Assembly: GCA_023394965.1 (NCBI GenBank)
Contig: JAEWZX010000018.1
Span: 1-64,000, forward strand
DNA from: Pseudomonadota bacterium
Lineage (GTDB): Bacteria > Pseudomonadota > Alphaproteobacteria > Sphingomonadales > Sphingomonadaceae
Reading direction: 5' to 3'
DNA: 64,000 nucleotides
The notes under the pieces are model-generated. The model did not search any database. It saw nothing but the letters and a program-made list of their open reading frames with translations, and was not told where the DNA came from. Of the stretch, positions 36,088 to 46,467 are shown piece after piece (the first letter of the stretch is position 1; each line of letters starts with the position of its first letter). Made by a program: the position numbers and the translations under genes.

Positions 36088-37104
36088 TCACCGGCGCGCG
36101 AGCGCTTCCTCGCTCTGGGCCATCAGCTTTTCGATGATCGTGGCAGCGGGTTCTTCGTCCTTCAGCATGCCGACCGATTGCCCGGCCATCAGGCTGCCGT
36201 TTTCCACATCGCCATCGATCACAGCACGCCGCAGCGCACCCGCCCAGTAATGTTCGATCTGCAACTGCGCTTCGGCCATCGCGATTTCTTCGCGATCCAG
36301 AATTCCGGCGACTTCGATCTGCTTGCGCGTGAATTCTTCGGTGCCCTTGTTCTTCAGGGCGCGCACCGGGATGACCGGAAGACGCGGGTCCACCTGCACG
36401 CTGGTGATCGCATCGCGGGCACTGGCGCGGAAAAATGCCTTCTTGAAATCGGGGTGCGCAATGCTTTCGGTTGCACAGGCAAAGCGTGTCCCCAGCTGCA
36501 CGCCTGCCGCACCCATTTCCAGGTAACCGGCAATCGCCTGCCCACGGCCAATGCCGCCGGCCACGAAAATCAGATGATCCTGCGCCAGTTCGGGCAGCAT
36601 TTCCTGCGCCAGGACACTGGTGGAAACCGGGCCGATATGGCCGCCCGCTTCCATGCCTTCGATCACGAGCGCATCCGCGCCCGACCGCAGCAGTTTCTTG
36701 GCCAGCGCCAGTGTCGGCGCGAAGCAGATGACCTTGGCCGGGTTCCTGCCCCCCTTGATCGCTTCGACGCTGCCCTTGGGCGGGATACCGCCGGCCAGCA
36801 CGACATGACCCACAGCATGTTTTTCACACACCGCGATCAGATCGAAGAGCTGCGGATGCATGGTGATGAGGTTGACGCCGAACGGACGGTCGGTCAGCTT
36901 TTTCGTCTCGGCAATTTCGGTGTCGAGCAATTCGGGCGTCATCGCGCCGCAGGCGATCACGCCGAAGCCACCCGCATTCGAAATGGCGGAAACGAGATTG
37001 CGTTCGGACACCCAGCTCATCGCACCGCACAGGATGGCGGTCTCGCTGCCAAGGAATTCGCAGCCGCGTTGCATCAGACGCGACGTTTTAGGATAAGTTG
37101 TCAT
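36088..37104 (-). CDS. Nitronate monooxygenase (FMN-dependent, NMO family)
   Basis: This 338-residue TIM-barrel flavoenzyme matches the 2-nitropropane dioxygenase/NMO family. Motifs include GAMSWVSERNLVSAISNAGG, GVNLITMHPQ, VIEGMEAGGHIGP and VAGGIGRGQAIAGYLEMGAA, the last two forming the FMN phosphate site. It oxidises alkyl nitronates; some relatives act as enoyl reductases. The start at 37104 (MTTYPKTSR) was preferred to 37146 by family N-terminus. Confidence 0.88.
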   Translation of the reverse strand: MTTYPKTSRLMQRGCEFLGSETAILCGAMSWVSERNLVSAISNAGGFGVIACGAMTPELLDTEIAETKKLTDRPFGVNLITMHPQLFDLIAVCEKHAVGHVVLAGGIPPKGSVEAIKGGRNPAKVICFAPTLALAKKLLRSGADALVIEGMEAGGHIGPVSTSVLAQEMLPELAQDHLIFVAGGIGRGQAIAGYLEMGAAGVQLGTRFACATESIAHPDFKKAFFRASARDAITSVQVDPRLPVIPVRALKNKGTEEFTRKQIEVAGILDREEIAMAEAQLQIEHYWAGALRRAVIDGDVENGSLMAGQSVGMLKDEEPAATIIEKLMAQSEEALARR

Positions 37105-37201
37105 GGCGAAATCGCTTAAGCGCCCCCCGCAATCCCCGCAAGACAATGCCGCGATGCGATTTCGCTATGCTTCGCCCGCTTTTTCTGTAGCGGCTGCGTG
37201 A

Positions 37202-39013
37202 ATGCCGTCGCTTCTGCCCGATTCGGTCGCCAGCTATCACCCGCTTATCGGGTTGATCCTGCTCATACTTCTGTTTGCCAGCTTCGTGGTCGAACGCCTT
37301 CCCCCGGTGGTCGTGGCCACACTCGGCGCGCTGATCATGCTGTTGCTGGGGTTCATATCGACCGATGAACTGCTTGGCGTATTTTCCAATCCCGCCCCCA
37401 TAACCATCGCCGCGATGTTCGTGCTGTCGGGCGCCCTGCTGCGGACGGGCACGCTGGAAGAAGTGTCGGGCTGGATCATTCGCCGCACCCGGCGCAGGCC
37501 GCGGCTGGCGCTGGCGGAAATCGGCGTGGGGACCGTTGCCGCCTCCGCTTTCATGAACAACACGCCGGTCGTGCTGGTGATGATCCCGGTGGTGAAACGG
37601 CTGGCCCGGTCGCTCGGCACGGCGGCCACCCGCCTGCTCATCCCCCTATCCTATCTGTCGATCCTGGGCGGGACGCTGACGCTGATCGGCACATCGACCA
37701 ACCTGCTGGTGGATGGGGTCGCGCGCGAGCAGGGGCTCGAACCCTTCGGCATGTTCGAAATTACCGGCGTGGGGCTTGTCGCGGCGCTGGCCGGGGCAAC
37801 CTATCTCGTGCTGGTCGGCCCCAGGCTGCTGCCGGATCGCCCGCAGCGCGCGCTGGATGACGATACCGAGAGCGATTTCTATCTCTCCCACCTCGTCCTG
37901 TCGGAAGACAGCCCGCTGATCGGCCAGCAGCTCGACAGCATCAAGCTGGTGCGGCGGCCGGGCGTCAAGATCATCGGTATCAAGGTCGGCGGCGAAATCG
38001 TGCGCAAGGACATCGGCCATCATGTGCTCGATGTGGGCGATCAGCTGGTCGTCGGCGCCAGCCCGGCCGAACTTGCCTCGCTGGCGGAAGCCTTCGATTT
38101 CCGCACCGGCCTGACCGGAGTGGGCGGCGGGGTCGAAACCGCCGGGGGCGGGCGCCCTGCCGACCTCGAACTGATCGAAGCGGTCGTTTCCAGCTCGCAC
38201 CCGATCATCGGCCGGCGGCTGGCCGAAATCCCGATGCTGGCCAAGCTCAAGGTGCGCGTGCTCGGCCTGTCGCGCCCACGCCATATCGCCGGGCCGGAAC
38301 TGGCCGAAGTGCGGGTGCGGGCAGGCGACCGGCTGCTGATCGCGGCGGGCGGCGATGCGGTGCAGGCGCTGCAGAACAATGTCATGCTGGGCACGGTGAC
38401 GCAGGCGCCCACTCGCGCCTTCCGCCGCGCGCGGGCCCCCATCGCCATCGGGACGCTGGCCGCCGTGGTGCTGCTGGCGGCGATCTTTTCCTGGCCCATC
38501 CAGGCGCTGGCGCTGATCGGTGCCGGGCTGGTGCTGGCCACCCGCTGTCTGGAGCCGGAAGAAGCCTGGGCCGCGATCGACGGCAATACGCTGGTGCTTA
38601 TTTTCGGAATGCTCGCCTTCGGGGTGGGGCTGGACAATGCCGGGACGGTCGAACTGATCGTGTCGGGGCTGGCCCCGGTCTTTGCCAACGCATCCCCGCT
38701 GCTGCTGCTGATTGCGATCTATGCGCTGACCAGCCTGCTAACCGAAAGCGTGACCAACAATGCCGTTGCCGTGATCCTGACGCCGATTGCCATCGGGCTG
38801 GCCGGGGTGACCGGGGCGGACCCGCGCGAACTGGTGGTGGCGGTGATGCTGGGCGCCAGCGCCAGCTTCGCCACCCCCATCGGCTATCAGACCAACACGC
38901 TGGTCTATGGCGCGGCGAATTACCGGTTCATGGATTTCATCAAGATCGGCCTGCCGATGAATGTCGTCGTCGGCATTGCCACCTGCTTCGCCATCGACGC
39001 TTTCTTCGGCTGA
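37202..39013 (+). CDS. SLC13-family permease with two TrkA-C domains
   Basis: This 603-residue membrane transporter of the DASS/SLC13 type has two inverted halves. The N-terminal half has NNTPVVLVMIPV and the substrate motif GTSTNLLV, and the C-terminal half has SVTNNAVAVIL with FATPIGYQTN. Between them are two TrkA-C (RCK_C) domains at about 225-300 and 320-395. Such proteins move sulfate, dicarboxylates or other anions with Na+; the substrate cannot be told from sequence. It is divergent from the nitronate monooxygenase gene. Confidence 0.88.
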   Translation: MPSLLPDSVASYHPLIGLILLILLFASFVVERLPPVVVATLGALIMLLLGFISTDELLGVFSNPAPITIAAMFVLSGALLRTGTLEEVSGWIIRRTRRRPRLALAEIGVGTVAASAFMNNTPVVLVMIPVVKRLARSLGTAATRLLIPLSYLSILGGTLTLIGTSTNLLVDGVAREQGLEPFGMFEITGVGLVAALAGATYLVLVGPRLLPDRPQRALDDDTESDFYLSHLVLSEDSPLIGQQLDSIKLVRRPGVKIIGIKVGGEIVRKDIGHHVLDVGDQLVVGASPAELASLAEAFDFRTGLTGVGGGVETAGGGRPADLELIEAVVSSSHPIIGRRLAEIPMLAKLKVRVLGLSRPRHIAGPELAEVRVRAGDRLLIAAGGDAVQALQNNVMLGTVTQAPTRAFRRARAPIAIGTLAAVVLLAAIFSWPIQALALIGAGLVLATRCLEPEEAWAAIDGNTLVLIFGMLAFGVGLDNAGTVELIVSGLAPVFANASPLLLLIAIYALTSLLTESVTNNAVAVILTPIAIGLAGVTGADPRELVVAVMLGASASFATPIGYQTNTLVYGAANYRFMDFIKIGLPMNVVVGIATCFAIDAFFG

Positions 39014-40174
39014 TCAGTCGCCGTAGACGATCCGCACCTTGTGCGCGGCATCGCGCGCTTTGCGGCGCGCTTCGTCGGTATCGCCTGCCGTGGCCAGCGC
39101 CACGCCCATGCGGCGATAGGGGCGGCTGTCGGGCTTGGCGAAAATCCGTATGTCGGCCCCGTCCGCCATCGCATCGGCCAGCCCTTCATACGACAGCTCA
39201 TGCGAATCGCGGTCCGCCAGAATGACCGCGCTGGCCGCCGGGCGGGCGCGCAGATCGGCCGGAATGGGCAGGCCCAGCACCGCGCGGGCATGCAGATCGA
39301 ATTCGGTCAGGTTCTGGCTGACCAGCGTGACCATGCCGGTATCGTGCGGGCGCGGCGACAGTTCGGAAAAGATCACCTCGTCGCCCTTGACGAAGAATTC
39401 CACCCCGAACAGGCCATAGCCGCCCAGATCGTCCACCACGGCGCGGGCCATGTCCTGCGCCCTGGCAATGGCGGCATCCGACATGGGCGTGGGCTGCCAG
39501 CTTTCCTGATAATCGCCACGTTCCTGCCGGTGCCCGATGGGCGGGCAGAAGGTGATGCCGCCCTTGTGGCGCACCGTCAGCAGGGTGATTTCATAATCGA
39601 AATCGACGAACTGTTCGACGATCACACGCTGCCGGTCGCCGCGCATATTGGCATGGGCATAATCCCACGCCGCCTCCAGCCCGGCTTCGTCGCGCACGGT
39701 CGACTGGCCTTTCCCGCTGGAAGACATGACCGGCTTGATCACGCAGGGGAAACCGGTGTGCTGGGCCGCGGCCTTCACCTCTTCCAGGTTCTTGGCATAG
39801 CGGTATTTCGAGGTCACCAGACCGAGATCGTGCGCCGCCAGATCGCGAATCGCATCGCGGTTCATGGTCAGCTGCGCCGCGCGGGCGGACGGGACGACGG
39901 TAAAGCCCTCCTCCTCCAGTTCGGCCAGCACCGAGGTGCGGATCGCCTCCACTTCGGGCACGATATAATCGGGCCGGTGCTTTTCCGCCGCTTCGCGCAG
40001 CTTTTCGCCATCGAGCATGGAGAAGACCTCACGCGCATCGGCCAGTTGCATGGCCGGCGCATCGTCATAGGCATCGCAGGCCACCACACAGGCCCCCAGC
40101 CGCTTGGCCGAAATAACGAATTCGCGCCCCAGTTCACCCGAGCCAAGCAGGAGGATTTTCGCGGTGTGGCTCAT
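39014..40174 (-). CDS. purT: Formate-dependent phosphoribosylglycinamide formyltransferase
   Basis: PurT (386 residues) is an ATP-grasp enzyme that makes formyl-GAR from GAR, formate and ATP in purine synthesis. Visible motifs are LLLGSGELGREFVISAKRLG at the N-terminus, the ATP-binding CVIKPVMSSSGKGQSTVRDE, and FGVEFFVKGDEVIFSELSPR with HDTGMVTL. Formate could come from PurU, encoded 3.3 kb to the left. It is convergent with the SLC13 gene, with no gap. Confidence 0.95.
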   Translation of the reverse strand: MSHTAKILLLGSGELGREFVISAKRLGACVVACDAYDDAPAMQLADAREVFSMLDGEKLREAAEKHRPDYIVPEVEAIRTSVLAELEEEGFTVVPSARAAQLTMNRDAIRDLAAHDLGLVTSKYRYAKNLEEVKAAAQHTGFPCVIKPVMSSSGKGQSTVRDEAGLEAAWDYAHANMRGDRQRVIVEQFVDFDYEITLLTVRHKGGITFCPPIGHRQERGDYQESWQPTPMSDAAIARAQDMARAVVDDLGGYGLFGVEFFVKGDEVIFSELSPRPHDTGMVTLVSQNLTEFDLHARAVLGLPIPADLRARPAASAVILADRDSHELSYEGLADAMADGADIRIFAKPDSRPYRRMGVALATAGDTDEARRKARDAAHKVRIVYGD

Positions 40175-40344
40175 TTATTACCTCGTTGCACATCATCGGG
40201 CCAAGGTGCTCTCGACATGAGCGCCCAACTCTTATCATTCGTAAACGATTTACGCGCATCGATTTCAATTAAAAGCTCAAGTGTGTCCTCACGATTGGCT
40301 CCAATTGGCGTGCCTGCAATCGCTGCTCATTCAGGCGACAATGA

Positions 40345-41625
40345 TTAAGCCGCTTCGTCGGCGGCATCCAGGCCGTAGGCGGTGTGCAGTACGCGGACCG
40401 CCAGTTCGGTTTCGTCCTCGTCGATCATCACGCTGACTTTGATTTCGCTGGTGGAGATCGCCTGAATGTTGATCCCGCGATCGGACAGCGCGCGGAACAT
40501 GGTGCTGGCAACGCCCGCATGGCTTTTCATGCCCACGCCGACGACGGAAATCTTGGCGATCTTGCTGTCGGTGATCAGGCGGTTGAAACCGATATCCTCG
40601 CGCTTGTCTTCCAACAGCGCCTGTGCGCGGGCCAGATCGGTCTGGGGCACGGTGAAGGTCACGTCGGTTTCGCCCTTGTCGCGGCCGACGTTCTGGATGA
40701 TCATGTCCACATTGATCGATGCCGCGGCCAGCGGTTCGAAGATATGGGCCACCGCGCCGGGCTTGTCGGGCACGCGGGTGAGGATCACCTTGGCCTCGTT
40801 CTTGTCATGCGCGATGCCGGTCACGTGCTGGCGTTCCATATCGCCCTTCTCCACCAGTTCGTTCATTTCTTCTTCCGATACGATCATCGTGCCCGGAAGA
40901 TCGTCGGCAGGGATGGCATCCTCGCCGACGAAGCTGGAAAGGACCTGCACCCGCACGCCCTCTTTCATGGCAAGTCCCACCGAACGCGTCTGGAGCACCT
41001 TGGCCCCCACGCTCGCGAGCTCGAGCATTTCTTCGTAAGTCACCGCCTTCTGCTTCCTCGCCTTGGCGACGATGCGCGGGTCGGTGGTGTAAACGCCATC
41101 GACATCGGTATATATATCGCAGCGGTCGGCCCCGATGGCCGCCGCCACGGCCACCGCCGATGTGTCCGAACCGCCGCGCCCCAGCGTGGTCACGCGGCCA
41201 TCGTCGCCCAGGCCCTGAAAGCCGGGGATCACGGCGATATTGCCTGCCGCCATGCTGGCAATCAGCGCGTCGGCATCGATCGCGTCGATCCGCGCCTTGG
41301 CATGGGCTTCGATCGTGTGGATCGGCAATTGCCAGCCCAGCCAGCTGCGCGCCTTGCAGCCCAGCGATTGCAGGGTCAGCGCCAGAAGGCCGCTGGTCAC
41401 CTGTTCGCCGCTGGCCACCACCACATCATATTCGGCCGGATCGTACAGCGCATTGGCTTCGCGGCAGAAATTTACCAGCCGGTCGGTTTCCCCCGCCATC
41501 GCGCTGACCACCACGGCCACTTCGTGTCCACGGGCCTGTTGCTTGCGCACAATATTGGCCACGCGCCGGATGCGTTCCGTCCCCGCCATGGAGGTTCCGC
41601 CGAATTTCATCACGATACGGGCCAA
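40345..41625 (-). CDS. lysC: Aspartate kinase
   Basis: The first enzyme of the Lys/Thr/Met pathway. The kinase domain has VMKFGGTSMAG and GRGGSDTSAVAVAAAIGADR, and two C-terminal ACT domains (VILTRVPDKPGAVAHIFEPL and ISVVGVGMKSHAGVASTMFR) mediate feedback by lysine and threonine. I chose the TTG at 41625 (MARIVMKFGG), which matches the usual N-terminus; GTG at 41613 or ATG at 41610 are alternatives. About 426 residues. Confidence 0.93.
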   Translation of the reverse strand: MARIVMKFGGTSMAGTERIRRVANIVRKQQARGHEVAVVVSAMAGETDRLVNFCREANALYDPAEYDVVVASGEQVTSGLLALTLQSLGCKARSWLGWQLPIHTIEAHAKARIDAIDADALIASMAAGNIAVIPGFQGLGDDGRVTTLGRGGSDTSAVAVAAAIGADRCDIYTDVDGVYTTDPRIVAKARKQKAVTYEEMLELASVGAKVLQTRSVGLAMKEGVRVQVLSSFVGEDAIPADDLPGTMIVSEEEMNELVEKGDMERQHVTGIAHDKNEAKVILTRVPDKPGAVAHIFEPLAAASINVDMIIQNVGRDKGETDVTFTVPQTDLARAQALLEDKREDIGFNRLITDSKIAKISVVGVGMKSHAGVASTMFRALSDRGINIQAISTSEIKVSVMIDEDETELAVRVLHTAYGLDAADEAA

Positions 41626-41678
41626 GCGAGGAGGTCTCCGTGCTGGAATAGATGGGCTACGGCTGCTAGCCAGACAGC

Positions 41679-42437
41679 ATGAGTGATGCAACCACGCAAC
41701 CGCGAAGCAAAACTACGGGCGGCCAAACGATCCGCCCCGATGAAGCGGCCCATTTCGGCAAACTGGCCAGGGACTGGTGGGACCCGAAGGGCTCTTCCGC
41801 CATGCTCCACCGGCTCAATCCGGTGCGGCTCGCCTTCCTGCGCGAACGCATTGATCTGCATTGGGGCGGCGATATCGCACAGCGTCACCCGCTGGCGGGC
41901 AAGTCCTCGCTGGATGTCGGCTGCGGTGCGGGCCTGCTGTGCGAACCGATGGCGCGACTCGGCGCAGAGGTAACCGGGGTCGATGCGGCGCCGGAAAATA
42001 CCGCTGCCGCCGCAGTCCATGCCGATGGGGCGGGCCTCGACATCCGGTACATCGCCGGGGAAGTAGGCTCGCTCGACATCGGCACCTTCGATCTCGTCAC
42101 CGCGATGGAAGTGATCGAACATGTGGCCGACAAACCCGCCTTCATCGCCGCGCTTGCCGGACGGCTGGCGCCCGACGGGCTGATGGTGCTGTCCACGCCC
42201 AACCGCACGCCGCAATCGCGCCTGCTGATGATCGGCGCGGCAGAAGGCCTGGGGATGATCCCCAGGGGCACGCATCACTGGGACGATTTCATCACGCCGG
42301 ACGAATTGGGCGAACTGCTGGCCGAAGCCGGCCTCGATATGGGCGAACCGCGCGGCATTTCCTTCCGCCCCGACAAAGGCCTCCACCTGTCGGACGATCT
42401 CTCGCTCAATTATCTGGTCACGGCCCGCCGCGCCTGA
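41679..42437 (+). CDS. ubiG: Ubiquinone biosynthesis O-methyltransferase
   Basis: UbiG (252 residues) carries out both O-methylations of ubiquinone synthesis. It has the SAM motif LDVGCGAGLLCEPMARLGAE and the family pieces HFGKLARDWWDPKG, VTAMEVIEHVADKPAFIAAL and GTHHWDDFITPDEL. It starts 53 bases from the divergent aspartate kinase gene. Confidence 0.94.
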   Translation: MSDATTQPRSKTTGGQTIRPDEAAHFGKLARDWWDPKGSSAMLHRLNPVRLAFLRERIDLHWGGDIAQRHPLAGKSSLDVGCGAGLLCEPMARLGAEVTGVDAAPENTAAAAVHADGAGLDIRYIAGEVGSLDIGTFDLVTAMEVIEHVADKPAFIAALAGRLAPDGLMVLSTPNRTPQSRLLMIGAAEGLGMIPRGTHHWDDFITPDELGELLAEAGLDMGEPRGISFRPDKGLHLSDDLSLNYLVTARRA

Positions 42438-42448
42438 CCCCCGCGCCG

Positions 42449-42464
42449 CCCCGGCGATCCGGGG
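42449..42464. terminator. Short GC hairpin between ubiG and the phosphodiesterase gene
   Basis: CCCCGG-CGAT-CCGGGG lies 12 bases after the ubiG stop and 13 bases before the end of the convergent gene. It may act as a shared terminator, although there is no T-run. Confidence 0.35.
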
Positions 42465-42476
42465 GGCCTGCCGGTC

Positions 42477-43553
42477 TCAGTCCGCAGCGGCTGCGGCCTG
42501 CACCACCAGCCGGGGATCGTCGGTAATTACGCCGTCCACACCCGCCGCCTTCAGCAGGGCGACCAGCGCGGACACATCGCCGGTGCCATTTTCCGCACTG
42601 CCCCGGCGCAGGGCAGGCGGCAGGAAGGCGTTTTCCTTGCGCAGCGTCCAGCCGTGCAGCTTCAGCCCCGCGGCATGAATCGCCCCGACCAGCGGCGTGG
42701 GCGCGCCGTTCTGATCCAGCACCAGCTTCAGATCGGCGCCGATGGCATCGGCATAGGTGGCCACTTCGGCCAGCCCGGCAGGCGTCAGCATGTCGTCATA
42801 GGTCAGGCCGGGTTCGTCCGCCGGGCCCTGCCCCGGCGTGACCAGCAGCACCAGCGGCACATCGACCATCGTGTTCAACCGGCGCAGCGTGCCCACTTCG
42901 AAACTCTGCACGAACACCGCATCCCCCGCATCGTCGAGACCGGCCTGCCGCAGCGCGGTAACCAGCAGATCGACCGTGTCGAAGCCCTGCTGCAACAGGA
43001 AATCGGGATGTTTGAGTTCGGGATAGATGCCGACCCGCCTGCCGGTTTCGGCTTCCTTTGCCGCAACCAGCTGGACAATTTCGGCAAAGGTGGGGATCGG
43101 GTACAGCCGGTCGAACTGCGCATTGGCGGGGCGCAGGCTGGGCAGGCGTTCCTTGGCGCGCAGGGTGCGCAGCTCCGCCAAAGTGAAATCTTCGGCGAAC
43201 CAGCCGCTGACCAGCCGCCCGTCGATGGTTTTGGATCGCCTGCGGTCGGCGAATTCCTCATGGCTCGCCACATCGGTCGTGTCCGACAGTTCGTTTTCAT
43301 GGCGGGCCACCAGCACCATGTCCTTGGTCACCACCAGATCGGGCTCGATATAGTCCGCGCCCTGATCGATCGCGCGCTCGTAAGCCGCCAGCGTATGCTC
43401 GGGCCGCTCGCCGCTGGCCCCGCGATGGGCGATCACGATCAGTTCCGCAGCCTGCAGCGGCAGGGCGGCGCAAAGCATGGCGAACAGTGCCGCCAGCCGG
43501 ATTGTGACGCTTCCCGTGAAGCTGTGGGCGGTTTTCGCGCGGGTCATGATCAC
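42477..43553 (-). CDS. glpQ: Periplasmic glycerophosphodiester phosphodiesterase
   Basis: This 358-residue protein has a signal peptide ending LQAAE and the GDPD TIM-barrel. IAHRGASGERPEHTLAAYER carries the catalytic His and Glu, and IEPDLVVTKD the metal Glu and Asp. ELKHPDFLLQQGFDTVD further along is typical of GlpQ. It hydrolyses glycerophosphodiesters to glycerol-3-phosphate in the periplasm. Confidence 0.9.
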   Translation of the reverse strand: MIMTRAKTAHSFTGSVTIRLAALFAMLCAALPLQAAELIVIAHRGASGERPEHTLAAYERAIDQGADYIEPDLVVTKDMVLVARHENELSDTTDVASHEEFADRRRSKTIDGRLVSGWFAEDFTLAELRTLRAKERLPSLRPANAQFDRLYPIPTFAEIVQLVAAKEAETGRRVGIYPELKHPDFLLQQGFDTVDLLVTALRQAGLDDAGDAVFVQSFEVGTLRRLNTMVDVPLVLLVTPGQGPADEPGLTYDDMLTPAGLAEVATYADAIGADLKLVLDQNGAPTPLVGAIHAAGLKLHGWTLRKENAFLPPALRRGSAENGTGDVSALVALLKAAGVDGVITDDPRLVVQAAAAAD

Positions 43554-43662
43554 GAAGCTCCTGTTAGCCGAGGCCTGTTGTCAGCCGACGCCTGTGCAGC
43601 GCCTTTCAGACGGGTGTTTGCGTCAATCGGACGGGTGATTGACGTGTATATCGCCACCCGTC

Positions 43663-44019
43663 TTACGCGCCCGCGCCCAGTGCCGCCGCCCATGCGGTTT
43701 CGTCGAAACCGACCAGCACGCCGCCGGGATATTCGACCACGGGCCGCTTGATCATGCTGGGATTGGCCTCCAGCAAACCTACGGCCTTGGCCTCGTCGAC
43801 ATCGGCTTTCTCTTCCTCGGACAGCTTGCGCCACGTGGTCCCGCGGCGGTTCAGGACGCTGTCCACGCCCTTCGCCGCGATCCACTGCTGCAGCTTCACA
43901 GGATCGGCGCCTTCTTTCTTATAGTCATGAAAAACATAAGAAATTTCCCGCGCATCGAGCCATTTGCGCGCTTTTTTGACAGTGTCGCAATTGGGAATGC
44001 CGTAAAATTCGATCGTCAT
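43663..44019 (-). CDS. ArsC/Spx-family reductase-like protein (YffB type)
   Basis: The 118-residue thioredoxin-fold protein begins [20 protein letters not shown], with a single active Cys in PNCDTVKKA. It has [20 protein letters not shown] and a C-terminal [19 protein letters not shown]. This is the YffB group, whose role is uncertain and probably not arsenate reduction. It overlaps the ruvC stop by ATGA (44016-44019). Confidence 0.88.
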   Translation of the reverse strand: MTIEFYGIPNCDTVKKARKWLDAREISYVFHDYKKEGADPVKLQQWIAAKGVDSVLNRRGTTWRKLSEEEKADVDEAKAVGLLEANPSMIKRPVVEYPGGVLVGFDETAWAAALGAGA

Positions 44020-44489
44020 AATGTCCTCGTCAGATGAGCATCCGCAATCGCCACCGCCAGCGCATCCGCCGCATCCGCCCCGGCAATCGCGACGCCCGGC
44101 AGCAGCACCTTGAGCATGGCCTGAATCTGCGCTTTTTCGGCCGCGCCGGTGCCGACCACGGCCTTCTTCACGCGCCGCGCGGCATGTTCGTTGACCGCCA
44201 GGCCGGCCGCGCCGCAAGCCGCCAGCACCGCCCCCCGCGCCTGCGCCAGCTTCATGGTAGATTGTGGGTTTTTGTTGACGAAGATCTCCTCCGCCGCGGC
44301 CCGATCGGGCCGGTGGATGGCAATCACCTCCGCCAGTGCCGCCTGCAGCATGGCCAGCCGCTGCGCCATCGTGGATTTCGTATCGGTCGGCACCTGCCCA
44401 TTGGCGACATGCGCGATACGCGAGCCCTCGGCCCGGATCACGCCCCAGCCCGTGCAGCTGAGCGAAGGATCGAGACCGAGGATGATCAC
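44016..44489 (-). CDS. ruvC: Holliday junction resolvase RuvC
   Basis: RuvC (157 residues) cuts Holliday junctions at the RuvAB complex. Its RNase H-like core shows the catalytic Asp in [17 protein letters not shown], Glu in [20 protein letters not shown], and a C-terminal [17 protein letters not shown] with the last acidic residues. It follows yebC by 7 bases, a conserved pairing; ruvAB are not in the window. Confidence 0.94.
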   Translation of the reverse strand: MIILGLDPSLSCTGWGVIRAEGSRIAHVANGQVPTDTKSTMAQRLAMLQAALAEVIAIHRPDRAAAEEIFVNKNPQSTMKLAQARGAVLAACGAAGLAVNEHAARRVKKAVVGTGAAEKAQIQAMLKVLLPGVAIAGADAADALAVAIADAHLTRTL

Positions 44490-44496
44490 CTCTGGC

Positions 44497-45240
44497 CTAG
44501 TCCAGCTTCTCCATCACCTCGTCGGAGATGTCGTAATTGCCCCACACGGTCTGCACATCGTCGTCATCATCGAGCGCATCGATGAGCTTGAGCAGCGTGG
44601 CCGCATTCTTTTCGTCCATGTCGACGGTGAGATTGGGCTTCCACGCCAGCTTGACGGTTTCCGCTTCGCCGAGCGACTTTTCGAGATCGGATGCGACCTG
44701 GTGCAGATCTTCCGCGGCGGTCCAGATTTCATGGCCGTCTTCGGAACTGGCGATATCGTCTGCGCCTGCTTCCATGGCCGCTTCGAGAATTTTGTCTTCG
44801 CTGCCCGCTTCTGCGGGATAGAAAATCAGACCGAGGCGCTCGAACCCATGGGCAACGCTGCCTTCCGTGCCGAGATTCCCGCCATTTTTGGAAAAAGCCG
44901 TACGGATATTGGTCGCCGTGCGATTGCGATTGTCGGTCAGCGCTTCGACGATGATTGCGCTGCCGCCCGGGCCATAGCCTTCGTAGCGCACTTCTTCATA
45001 GTTCTCGCCGTCCTGCGCGCTGGCCTTGTCGATGGCCCGCTGGATATTGTCCTTGGGCATGGACTGCGCCTTCGCCGCGTTGACCGCCAGGCGCAGGCGT
45101 GGGTTCATGTCCGGATCGGGCATGCCCATCTTGGCAGCGACGGTGATTTCGCGCGAAAGCTTTGAAAACATCGCGCTGCGCTTCTTGTCCTGCGCGCCCT
45201 TGCGATGCATGATGTTTTTGAATTTGGAATGGCCGGCCAT
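44497..45240 (-). CDS. yebC: YebC/PmpR-family translation/transcription factor
   Basis: This 247-residue protein begins [20 protein letters not shown], the family's hallmark, followed by [20 protein letters not shown] and [20 protein letters not shown]. YebC proteins were described as transcription regulators and more recently as factors helping ribosomes at proline stalls. It is co-transcribed with ruvC. Confidence 0.95.
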   Translation of the reverse strand: MAGHSKFKNIMHRKGAQDKKRSAMFSKLSREITVAAKMGMPDPDMNPRLRLAVNAAKAQSMPKDNIQRAIDKASAQDGENYEEVRYEGYGPGGSAIIVEALTDNRNRTATNIRTAFSKNGGNLGTEGSVAHGFERLGLIFYPAEAGSEDKILEAAMEAGADDIASSEDGHEIWTAAEDLHQVASDLEKSLGEAETVKLAWKPNLTVDMDEKNAATLLKLIDALDDDDDVQTVWGNYDISDEVMEKLD

Positions 45241-45309
45241 GGTTTCGCTTTATAACTCGGGTGGTTGGAACGGTTCTCGTCAGAGATTCTGCGGGGTCGC
45301 CTTAGCCGC

Positions 45310-46068
45310 ATGAACGCCAAAACGACAAGTCTTGCGCCTGCGAATTCCATTCGTGGCGAGTGGAAACGGTTTGCGCGCTTTCTGAAACATCCGACGCTGC
45401 CCGCCCGCGCGCCCATGCCCAGCCTTGCCAGTCTTGCAGCCATTCTGCGGCTTTTCCTGCTCGATCTGCTCGTGATGGGTGTGCTGCTGACAATCGTCGG
45501 TGCGGTGATGTCGGCCGGGATCGACGTCCCCCAGACCGCGCTTGCGGGCATGGACATCGAACCTGCCATCATCTTCGCCGTGGTGATCTTCGCCCCGTTG
45601 GCGGAAGAAGTGGCCTTCCGCGGCTGGCTATCCGGTCGGCCCGGGCACATTGCCGGGCTTCTTCTGGCCATTCCCGCCGGACTGCTGGCCACCGGCATAT
45701 TTGCGTTTCTCACCACCGGCACGCTGGCACAGATATGGCTCGCTGTACCGATAGCCTTAGGGGCAGGTACGCTTGTCGCCTTGGCGGTCGTCTATCGACT
45801 TCGCCGACGGCGTGCGATGGGCTGGTTCCAGAAGCTCTTCCCGCTGTTTTTCTGGCTCAGCACCATATGTTTTGCCAGCGTGCATTTGTTCAACTTCGAA
45901 CTGGAACAGATGGCGATGGCCCTGCCCATGATCCTACCGCAATTCGCGACTGGAACCATGCTGGGCTATTTGCGGGTGAATTACGGGTTGTGGGCCAGCA
46001 TCATGCTGCACATGCTCCACAACGCCGCTTTCATTTCGCTGGTTCTGCTTGGCGGCGGTGCCGCCTAA
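45310..46068 (+). CDS. CPBP-family intramembrane metalloprotease
   Basis: The 252-residue polytopic membrane protein has the CPBP (Abi/Rce1-like) motif [11 protein letters not shown], with two Glu and an Arg. The later His-containing motifs are [10 protein letters not shown] and [15 protein letters not shown] proteases cleave prenylated or other membrane proteins, or act in bacteriocin immunity; the substrate here is unknown. The ATG at 45310 begins [10 protein letters not shown]; an upstream frame to 45265 exists. Its end overlaps the ybjQ gene by 4 bases. Confidence 0.85.
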   Translation: MNAKTTSLAPANSIRGEWKRFARFLKHPTLPARAPMPSLASLAAILRLFLLDLLVMGVLLTIVGAVMSAGIDVPQTALAGMDIEPAIIFAVVIFAPLAEEVAFRGWLSGRPGHIAGLLLAIPAGLLATGIFAFLTTGTLAQIWLAVPIALGAGTLVALAVVYRLRRRRAMGWFQKLFPLFFWLSTICFASVHLFNFELEQMAMALPMILPQFATGTMLGYLRVNYGLWASIMLHMLHNAAFISLVLLGGGAA

Positions 46069-46412
46069 ATCTTCACGGCCGTCCCGCTGGCGCTGACCAT
46101 CAGCATCGACCCCGTGTCACCGATCACTTCGTAATCAAGATCGATGCCCACAACTGCATTCCCGCCCAGTGCACCGCATTCTGCCTGCAGCTCCTGAATT
46201 GCCTGTTCCCGCGCATCACGCAGGATGCGTTCATAGCTGCCTGAACGCCCACCAACGATATCGCGTATGTTTGCAAAAAGATCGCGAAACAGATTCGCGC
46301 CGACGATGACCTCGCCAGTCACTATCCCGAGATATTCCTGGATCGGCCGCCCTTCTATCGTGGGCGTGGTGGTCACAATTATGCCTCGAGCATCTTTCCA
46401 GGGGCCTGCCAT
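46065..46412 (-). CDS. YbjQ-family (DUF74) protein
   Basis: The 115-residue protein matches YbjQ/DUF74: [60 protein letters not shown] and [14 protein letters not shown]. Members form pentameric rings and are of unknown function. The start could be slightly downstream. It is convergent with the CPBP gene. Confidence 0.9.
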   Translation of the reverse strand: MAGPWKDARGIIVTTTPTIEGRPIQEYLGIVTGEVIVGANLFRDLFANIRDIVGGRSGSYERILRDAREQAIQELQAECGALGGNAVVGIDLDYEVIGDTGSMLMVSASGTAVKI

Positions 46413-46467
46413 ATCAGCGTCTCCGACTTGCTAGTGTATTATATACATAGAACGCCAAGAATGCCTT